This document shows positions 15,641-21,921 of a DNA stretch of 21,921 bases, piece after piece (the stretch's first letter is position 1; each line of letters opens with the position of its first letter). The DNA comes from JBGTCD01 sp041749015 (GTDB taxonomy: Bacteria > Bacteroidota > Bacteroidia > Cytophagales > Cyclobacteriaceae). A program made the translations under genes and the position numbers. The notes below the pieces were generated by a model. That model saw only the letters and a list, made by a program, of their open reading frames with translations. It searched no databases and had not been told where the DNA came from. The stretch spans positions 1 to 21,921 of the forward strand of contig JBGTCD010000008.1 of the NCBI GenBank assembly GCA_041749015.1, written 5' to 3'.

Positions 15641-17557
15641 ATGTCAATCAGCAGGATATTACTGGGAAGCTTAATACTCGGATTTTTTATTTCGGTTGGA
15701 TGCAGTAACCAATCTGGGAAGGATCAAAAAGAGTACACCAGCCCGAATATCGTCTGGATCAATGCCGAAGATATCAGCCCGGTTTTTGGAGCCTATGGGG
15801 ACTCGAATGCTATTACCCCAAATATTGATTCCCTCGCAAAAAAGGCATTAACTTATAAAAATGCTTTTGCAGTGGCTCCAATTTGTTCTCCTTCCAGGTC
15901 AACTTTAGTAACAGGCCTCTACGCCACAACCACAGGCACCCAACACCTGAGATCTGAAACACCTTATCCTCAAGAATTAAAAACCATGCCTACCCTATTT
16001 TCCGAGGCTGGTTACTTCACTTCAATTTTTGGAAAAAGTGATTATAATTTCGACCCTGAAGGGCTTTGGGAATATTGGAGTGAGGATAAAGCACCATGGA
16101 GGCAAAGAAAAGGAAATCAACCTTTTTTAAGTGTTTTTACTATTAACACCACCCATGAAGGCAAGGGGAACTCAAAAGAAAAATACACCAAAGAGATCGA
16201 TGATAATAACTTTACAATCAGCAAAAACAGAGGCTTAGTACCAGTGCCGCCTTACTTCCCGGATACGGAAGAGGTAAGTGACCTTATGAACAGATACTAT
16301 GACCTGGTTACGGTATTTGACCTTAAGGTTGGAGAAATTATTAAAAATCTTGAAGATGATGGCTTATTAGAAAATACTATCATCTTCATTTTCTCTGATC
16401 ATGGATTTGGACTTCCAAGATATAAGAGGTGGCTTTACAAAACAGGGTTACATGTACCGCTGATCATCTACTTGCCTGAAAAATTTCAGCATTTAACCCC
16501 CCATTCACCTGGCTCCTCTGTGGATGAGCTTGTAAGCTTTGTTGACTTTGTGCCTACCTCACTGAGTTGTGCAGATATTAACATCCCTGACTATATTCAG
16601 GGGTTTCCATTCTTAAAGAGCGGTGAAGAATCCGTCAAAAGGGATGAAGTTTTTGCATTTAGAAGTAGGGCAGATAATGTATATGATATGTCCAGAGCCA
16701 TTATCGATGATAGATACATCTACATAAGGCATTTTATGCCCCACCTGCCATACATTCAATCCAGTAAAATATTTTCAGATGATAAGGAGGGGTTTCGGAT
16801 CTTAATTCAAAAATTTCAGTCAGGTGAACTTCATGAGGAGGGGCAGAAAATGTTCCATTCCAAGCCAATTGAAGAACTTTATGACTTAAAAAATGACCCC
16901 TATGAACTTAATAATCTGGCCATGGATCCGGATTTCCATGAAGTCAAATCAAGACAAAGAAATAAACTCAAAGAATATATTCTCAATACCCGCGATCTTG
17001 GGTTCTTATATGAAAGTGAAATGGTCAGAAGGTCAGAAGGTGCCCCCCCTTACTACCTTGGCCTTGATGAAGGAAAATATAATTTAGATCGAATATACCA
17101 GGCTGCTGAGGTTGTAGGGTCATCCAATTTAAATGAAATACGAGACCTACTGACTGATAAGGATCCTGGCGTACAGTTTTGGGGGATTATGGCAGCCAAA
17201 CAATTAGAAAATATTGCTATTGATGAATTCACTCCAATTTTTCAAACACTATCAGAAAGCCAATCCCCAGCAGTAAGCATATCTGCCCAAGAGATCCTTT
17301 ATAGTTTGACAAGGGATGAAAGCTATCTATGGGGTATCATTCATTATTTAGATCACCAAATTCCGGAAGTGGTATTGCAGGCTGCAAGAGCATTAGAAAT
17401 ATCAAGAGTGGGGAATCCGGATATGATCAAGATGCTAAAAACTGTTTTGGAAAGATATAAAAGCCCCATGGATGCAGATTTTCCATACATAGATTACAAT
17501 TTCGCATTATTTATTTCATGGTCAATCGAAGCAGTTATTGAAGGTTTTAATATTTAA
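15641..17557 (+). CDS. Sulfatase 3, lipoprotein with C-terminal HEAT-like helical repeats
   Basis: The 638-residue protein begins with a lipoprotein signal peptide, lipobox SVGC (Cys21). The sulfatase core has NIVWINAEDISP, where the usual Asp-Asp metal pair is Glu43-Asp44, then CSPSRSTLVTG with formylglycine Cys82 and FIFSDHGFGLPRYK near 248. EELYDLKNDPYELNNLA resembles the end of sulfatase 1, so these two are probably of the same broad branch. After about residue 480 come helical repeats: IRDLLTDKDPGVQFWGIMAAKQL, spaced copies around IDEFTPIFQTLSES, and EVVLQAARALEISRV, as in HEAT/PBS-type repeats often attached to planctomycete- and Bacteroidota-type sulfatases. A 114-base gap precedes it; the GH9 gene follows after 4 bases. 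Confidence 0.88.
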   Translation: MSISRILLGSLILGFFISVGCSNQSGKDQKEYTSPNIVWINAEDISPVFGAYGDSNAITPNIDSLAKKALTYKNAFAVAPICSPSRSTLVTGLYATTTGTQHLRSETPYPQELKTMPTLFSEAGYFTSIFGKSDYNFDPEGLWEYWSEDKAPWRQRKGNQPFLSVFTINTTHEGKGNSKEKYTKEIDDNNFTISKNRGLVPVPPYFPDTEEVSDLMNRYYDLVTVFDLKVGEIIKNLEDDGLLENTIIFIFSDHGFGLPRYKRWLYKTGLHVPLIIYLPEKFQHLTPHSPGSSVDELVSFVDFVPTSLSCADINIPDYIQGFPFLKSGEESVKRDEVFAFRSRADNVYDMSRAIIDDRYIYIRHFMPHLPYIQSSKIFSDDKEGFRILIQKFQSGELHEEGQKMFHSKPIEELYDLKNDPYELNNLAMDPDFHEVKSRQRNKLKEYILNTRDLGFLYESEMVRRSEGAPPYYLGLDEGKYNLDRIYQAAEVVGSSNLNEIRDLLTDKDPGVQFWGIMAAKQLENIAIDEFTPIFQTLSESQSPAVSISAQEILYSLTRDESYLWGIIHYLDHQIPEVVLQAARALEISRVGNPDMIKMLKTVLERYKSPMDADFPYIDYNFALFISWSIEAVIEGFNI

Positions 17558-17561
17558 TATA

Positions 17562-20500
17562 ATGAGAAAACAACTTTGTAGTTTGGTTATTTGGTTAGTT
17601 GTTTTTTTAATTTCCAGTTTGAGGCTACATGCCTCAGACTGGACTTTTTTAAAAGTAGTAACCAATGAAATCATTATTCTCCGGTTTGACGATGGGTATG
17701 TAGACCACAATGGATACAGGCAAACCTCAAGTACCACCATAACTCATAACGTCCCCCTGAATACAACTCTCGCAGCTACCCTGGCCACATATAATATCTA
17801 CAGCCCGGATGACCCTGCCTATTCCGGAGGTTTGCATCCATTATCGGTAGGCAGAAAATCCAAAGGCCAGGACTTCTCAAATAATTGCAATTGGGTAAAT
17901 AATATTTGTGATAATGAATTTGTAAGTGAACATTTTATCTACCTAAGATTACCGCACCCTCTTAAGGATGGCCACACCTATATAATTAATGTGGGTTCTT
18001 TGGCCGAGAATTACTCTCAGGACACCCTTTGGTACGATTTTTCTCAATCAAGGTCCGTAGCTGTACACGCCAATCAAATAGGCTTTATCCCGGATGCCCC
18101 AGTTAAATATGCCTATATCTCGCACTGGATGGGAGATGCAGGTCCTTTGGATCTTAACAACTTCGAAGGCGCTAAATTTCACCTAATTGATCAATCATCA
18201 CAGCTTTCAGTATTTAAAGGCACCATAAATAAAAGACTTGATATCTCAAATGCATCACAACTGGATCTGCCGAGAACGCCAGGTCAGGGTTTTCTCTCCA
18301 TGTCTGATGTATGGGAATGTGACTTTTCATCCTTTTCCACCCAAGGGGAATATGTTTTGGCAGTAGAAGGCATAGGTGCCAGCTATCCTTTTAAAATCCA
18401 TGATGATATTTATAGAGAAGCCTATTATCACACCACCCGACAGCTTTATCATCAGAGAAGCGGCATCAGGCTGGAGCAACCCCATACTGATTGGTCAAGA
18501 CCTCGAAATCTTCATCCTGATGATAATCAAATTAAGTTTCAATACACTACATCAAAATGGATCGACTGGCCTTCCGGAGCCACCGAGAATGGTATAAAGG
18601 AGGATGTATATTCAAAGGTACTTCCAGATTACAATATCACCACCTGGGGTTGGTATATGGATGCAGGTGATTGGGATGGATATTATACCCACCTTCGGAT
18701 CCCAAGATTATTAATGACTGCTTATGAATTAAAGCCAGATAACTTTTCGGATGGGGAACTCAATATCCCTGAAAGCGGTAACGGTATTCCTGATATCATC
18801 GATGAGGCGCGGTTTCTCATCGACTATCTGGACCGCACCAGGGGCCCTTCAGGCGGGGTAGCGGGAGCCAGAATCCACCCCGACTTTGAGACAAAACCAT
18901 TTGATAATATCCCATCATGGGAAGATGTAAGGGTATGGACCATATCAGGAGAAGATCATGTCACTACCTATAGCTTTGCTGGCCTAGCAGCCCATTTATC
19001 TCACATCTACGGCATGTTAGGTAGGGCTAATTTGAAAAATCAAATGTTGCAAAAAGCTATAGCTGCCTATGATTGGGCCGAAGCTAATAATGGAATTTAT
19101 ATTTCGAACCTTCACAATGCCAGAATGTATGCCGCAGCGTGGCTTTACAAAACCACTGGTGTGGAGGCTTATCAAACAGCCTATTTGGCTGGATTGCAAG
19201 CTCCACTTACCGGAAGGCATGCAGATGATAATTTAGATTGGGCCATTTGGGCATACCTTACCACTGACCAGCCGGGTATCAACTCCAATGCCCAAATCAC
19301 CAGTTTGTCAAGAGTTACACAAAAGTATAACAACGAACTGGTGGTTACCGCTGAAGCCAGGAGCTTTAGAGTAGGGTTTGGATGGAATTTCAGAACATTC
19401 CTGGGTCAGGCCACCACCCCTTTGGTATTTCAATCCCTGGTGCTTTACCATATTACTGAAGATGAAAAATATTTAACCACTGCGCTGACTAGTGCGGATT
19501 ATATGTTAGGAGGGAATCCCCTTGACTACACATGGATTTTAGGGTATGGGGATGAGAGTCCTAAACAAGTGCTTCATCTGGATACCTGGTTGCATCCCGA
19601 TGGCCGGGAACAATTTATCCCGGGCACTGTACCCTATGGCCCTACTGCTCCCGGCGAGGGTTGGCCACCTTCCAACGGCCCCTGGAGTAATGATTTCGCC
19701 TGGGACAGAATATACCCTTCGAAAGAGATGTGGCCACTTCATGAGGGATTTTTCAATAATAGGCATGATGTACCCACCAACGAATACACCGTTCATCAAA
19801 CCACTGCCCCAGCCGCAGCGGTGTATGGGCTGTTGTCTGGCACCTCCCCTGGAAATTTTGTACCAAATCAACCTCCCTATGTAACTATTGGAGTAACCGG
19901 AGATTTAGAGTCCGAAGCTAGTGTAATAATTACAGCACAGGCTTCGGATCTGGATGGATATGTTAGAAGGGTAGAGTTTTTTAACGGCAGACAAAAAATA
20001 GGTCAGAGAGAATCAGAACCATTCACCTTGGTTTGGGAAAATATACAAGAAGGCCCCTATGAAATTAAGGCCATTGCATATGACAATGAAGGTAAATCCT
20101 CGGTATCCCCACCACCAATTCCTAAACCTGTGGAGGAAATCATCATTTCAAATCCTAATTTAGAACTTAATGTTGGAGAGATCAGGCGCGTTAACGTAAC
20201 CATAATGCCTGAAGACGCCACTGTAAAAACCCTTGTTTTCATTCTGGAAAACGAAGAAATCGGTTTAATGCGTCAATCGGGATTATTTACAGCCCATAAA
20301 GGCGGACAGTCAAAACTAACAGTAAGAGCCCTGGATGCCGATGTGATGGCTGAAACCACCATTACAGTAAATCAGACCATTTTAGGAATAGCACCATCTA
20401 TAAGTGACTATAGTGTATATCCCAACCCTGTGCAAAATGGTATCTTAAATGTAGAACTACCCGATACGCTTCCTTTTGTGCATTTTGTGCTTGTTGATCT

Positions 20501-20645
20501 ACAGGGAAAAGTTTTGAAATCGGGTGAGTTAAATCAAAATCAAAAGAAACAGGCTATAAACCTCAAGTACCTTAATGCTGGATTCTATATCCTCAATCTC
20601 AATACTAGCGGGCGGCAATTTCAATTTAAGGTTGTAGTAGAATAA
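17562..20645 (+). CDS. GH9-like glycoside hydrolase with Ig-type domains and T9SS sorting domain
   Basis: From ATG 17562 (4 bases after sulfatase 3; an in-frame TTG at 17538 is unlikely) the protein has 1027 residues. It starts with a Sec signal peptide ending near LHAS. An N-terminal region (about 30-165) and a CelD-type Ig domain (about 166-280, VHANQIGFIPDAP) precede the GH9 (alpha/alpha)6 barrel at about 285-760. The barrel has the hallmark DAGDWDG with Asp367 and Asp370, and NEYTVHQTTAP with the expected acid Glu741. Then come a Big-type domain (about 770-850, VRRVEFFNG), a second Ig-like domain (about 857-940) and a type IX secretion C-terminal domain (about 948-1027, YSVYPNPVQNG to FKVVVE). 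It should therefore be secreted or surface-attached. GH9 enzymes cut beta-1,4-glucans and related beta-glycans; in this setting a modified backbone is possible. Confidence 0.9.
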   Translation: MRKQLCSLVIWLVVFLISSLRLHASDWTFLKVVTNEIIILRFDDGYVDHNGYRQTSSTTITHNVPLNTTLAATLATYNIYSPDDPAYSGGLHPLSVGRKSKGQDFSNNCNWVNNICDNEFVSEHFIYLRLPHPLKDGHTYIINVGSLAENYSQDTLWYDFSQSRSVAVHANQIGFIPDAPVKYAYISHWMGDAGPLDLNNFEGAKFHLIDQSSQLSVFKGTINKRLDISNASQLDLPRTPGQGFLSMSDVWECDFSSFSTQGEYVLAVEGIGASYPFKIHDDIYREAYYHTTRQLYHQRSGIRLEQPHTDWSRPRNLHPDDNQIKFQYTTSKWIDWPSGATENGIKEDVYSKVLPDYNITTWGWYMDAGDWDGYYTHLRIPRLLMTAYELKPDNFSDGELNIPESGNGIPDIIDEARFLIDYLDRTRGPSGGVAGARIHPDFETKPFDNIPSWEDVRVWTISGEDHVTTYSFAGLAAHLSHIYGMLGRANLKNQMLQKAIAAYDWAEANNGIYISNLHNARMYAAAWLYKTTGVEAYQTAYLAGLQAPLTGRHADDNLDWAIWAYLTTDQPGINSNAQITSLSRVTQKYNNELVVTAEARSFRVGFGWNFRTFLGQATTPLVFQSLVLYHITEDEKYLTTALTSADYMLGGNPLDYTWILGYGDESPKQVLHLDTWLHPDGREQFIPGTVPYGPTAPGEGWPPSNGPWSNDFAWDRIYPSKEMWPLHEGFFNNRHDVPTNEYTVHQTTAPAAAVYGLLSGTSPGNFVPNQPPYVTIGVTGDLESEASVIITAQASDLDGYVRRVEFFNGRQKIGQRESEPFTLVWENIQEGPYEIKAIAYDNEGKSSVSPPPIPKPVEEIIISNPNLELNVGEIRRVNVTIMPEDATVKTLVFILENEEIGLMRQSGLFTAHKGGQSKLTVRALDADVMAETTITVNQTILGIAPSISDYSVYPNPVQNGILNVELPDTLPFVHFVLVDLQGKVLKSGELNQNQKKQAINLKYLNAGFYILNLNTSGRQFQFKVVVE

Positions 20646-20654
20646 ATATTGGGG

Positions 20655-21921
20655 CTATTGTATCGCATCCATTTTAGACTTTAAAAACTCCTTTGGTGTT
20701 TGTCCAAACTGTTTCCTAAAACATTTGCTGAAATATTTAGGATCACTGAATCCAACTGCATATGCCAGCTCAGAGGTATTATAATGGTTTTCAAGAAGTA
20801 GTTTAGCGGAGTAGTTTAATCGATTGGTTTTGATAAATATCCCTAATGACTCACCGGTTGCCTTCTTGATTTTTTCGTAAAGCAAAGTTCTGCTTACACC
20901 TAGTCTGGAGGCAAAAAAATCAATACTTAGATCCTGACTGGTAATATTATCCTCCAATATTTTAACAACCTTCCTTACGAAATCTTTATGATTATCGCTT
21001 ATCTCAAGTTTATCAATATCACCAATGAGTTTATTTTCATACTTACTTTTAACCGACTCATAGGTATCAAGGAGATTCCTTATGCGTAATTTTAGTATTT
21101 GAATATTTACCGGTTTGGTTAGGTACTCATCAGCACCTAACTCCAGACCCCTATACTGATCTTTGTCCGAGCTTTTAGCTGTGAGCAGAATCACTGGAAT
21201 ATGGCTTAATTCCTTATTGGTTTTGATCTCTCTGCAAAGTTCAAAGCCATTGACATAAGGCATCATGACATCGGAAACTATAATTTCAGGCTTTTCAAAT
21301 CCTGCTACTGCTAAAGCTTCACGCCCATCTCTGGCCTCAATCACTTCATAGGCCTCGGATAATGACTGACTGAGAAATTTTAACAATTCCTCATTATCCT
21401 CCACAAGCAGCACCCGTCTCTTTACGGTGCTGGAAGGCAATTTAGGCAAATCTGTAGGAGGCAGGTTTTCAATTGATGCAAGGTTTAATACTGCGTCAGG
21501 ATTCTCAACAAAACTATCCCTTATCTCTCCAGGTTTGTAGCTTTCACTTGACATGGGGATTGATATAGAAAACCTCGTACCCTTGCCTTCCTTACTCTCA
21601 ACCTCCAAATTGCCGTGATGTAGATTAACTAGTTTTTTAACTAAGGAGAGGCCAATTCCCGCGCCAAAAACATTTTGGGTATGATGGTTTTTTACCCGAT
21701 AGTACTGGTTAAATATATTGTCGATTTCATGAGTCGCAATTCCTATCCCTGTATCCTCAACAATAATATTTATCAGCTTACTTTCCTGATTATGAGTTTT
21801 ATAATCGATGTAAACAGTGATGCTTTGTCCATCATCGGTGTATTTAAAAGCATTATTAAGGAGATTATAAATGATTTTTTCAATCTTATCTTTATCATAA
21901 AACCCCACTGCTGATTTTATG
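20655..21921 (-). CDS. Hybrid two-component system regulator, C-terminal part (kinase ATPase, receiver, AraC output)
   Basis: The frame is open to the window edge, so the N-terminal sensor (usually Reg_prop beta-propeller repeats and a Y_Y_Y domain), the transmembrane helix and the histidine-kinase dimerisation domain are missing; an apparent start at 21908 (GTG) is internal. Numbering from 21908: HATPase_c with N box NLLNNAFKYT near 15-24, G1 DTGIGI at 52-57, and GAGIGLSLV at 82-90. A receiver domain (about 164-280) has acidic pair Glu170-Asp171, phosphoacceptor Asp213 in IIVSDVMMP and Lys265 in LTKP. An AraC-type DNA-binding domain (about 307-415) has LSIDFFASRLGVSRTLLYEKIK and VGFSDPKYFSKCFRKQFG. 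These regulators control polysaccharide loci in Bacteroidota. It is convergent with the GH9 gene, 9 bases away, and is probably the regulator of the neighbouring cluster. Confidence 0.92.
   Translation of the reverse strand, partial: IKSAVGFYDKDKIEKIIYNLLNNAFKYTDDGQSITVYIDYKTHNQESKLINIIVEDTGIGIATHEIDNIFNQYYRVKNHHTQNVFGAGIGLSLVKKLVNLHHGNLEVESKEGKGTRFSISIPMSSESYKPGEIRDSFVENPDAVLNLASIENLPPTDLPKLPSSTVKRRVLLVEDNEELLKFLSQSLSEAYEVIEARDGREALAVAGFEKPEIIVSDVMMPYVNGFELCREIKTNKELSHIPVILLTAKSSDKDQYRGLELGADEYLTKPVNIQILKLRIRNLLDTYESVKSKYENKLIGDIDKLEISDNHKDFVRKVVKILEDNITSQDLSIDFFASRLGVSRTLLYEKIKKATGESLGIFIKTNRLNYSAKLLLENHYNTSELAYAVGFSDPKYFSKCFRKQFGQTPKEFLKSKMDAIQ

Noticed and set aside
19539..19884. Overlapping open frames on both strands inside the GH9 gene
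   Set aside because: Their translations show no domain or signal and the GH9 frame here contains conserved GH9 residues, so they are shadows.
1..21921. CRISPR arrays, insertion sequences, phage genes and rRNA/tRNA
   Set aside because: No regularly spaced repeats, transposase or integrase motifs, or structured RNA genes were seen on either strand.

Overview
The window looks like a chromosomal piece of a Bacteroidota bacterium, most likely a marine or sulfated-glycan-degrading member of Cytophagales or a related order. The grounds are the TAnnTTTG-type -7 promoter boxes, start codons without a clear Shine-Dalgarno, a hybrid two-component regulator with an AraC output domain, a C-terminal type IX secretion sorting domain, and many SusB/GH/sulfatase-type exported proteins and lipoproteins. 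No tRNA, rRNA, CRISPR array, transposase or phage gene was seen.

Layout. (1) Housekeeping edge, 1-2553: the 3' part of recN on the + strand converges on ahcY on the - strand, with an intrinsic terminator between them oriented for ahcY. (2) An accessory glycan-degradation cluster, about 2700-20645. A GH97 lipoprotein gene (-) diverges from a long + strand run that probably forms one operon or a few linked ones: sugar phosphate isomerase/epimerase, sulfatase 1, GH28-like beta-helix enzyme, a two-module esterase, GH63-like glucosidase, SGNH hydrolase, sulfatase 2 (lipoprotein), sulfatase 3 (lipoprotein with helical repeats), and a GH9-like enzyme with Ig-type domains and a T9SS signal. Gaps are mostly a few bases or overlaps; only 11393-11577 and 15527-15640 are larger. 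(3) Right edge, 20655-21921: the C-terminal part of a hybrid two-component regulator (-), convergent with the GH9 gene.

How the genes may work together (inference). The set resembles a polysaccharide utilisation locus without SusC/SusD in view. Esterases remove acyl groups, three sulfatases remove sulfate, the GH9 and GH28-like enzymes cut a backbone, GH97 and GH63 trim alpha-linked sugars, and the leaderless epimerase/isomerase acts on a released sugar in the cytoplasm. The regulator next door is of the type that senses oligosaccharides in the periplasm and switches on such loci. This combination points to a sulfated, esterified polysaccharide with mixed alpha and beta linkages, but the sequence does not identify which one.
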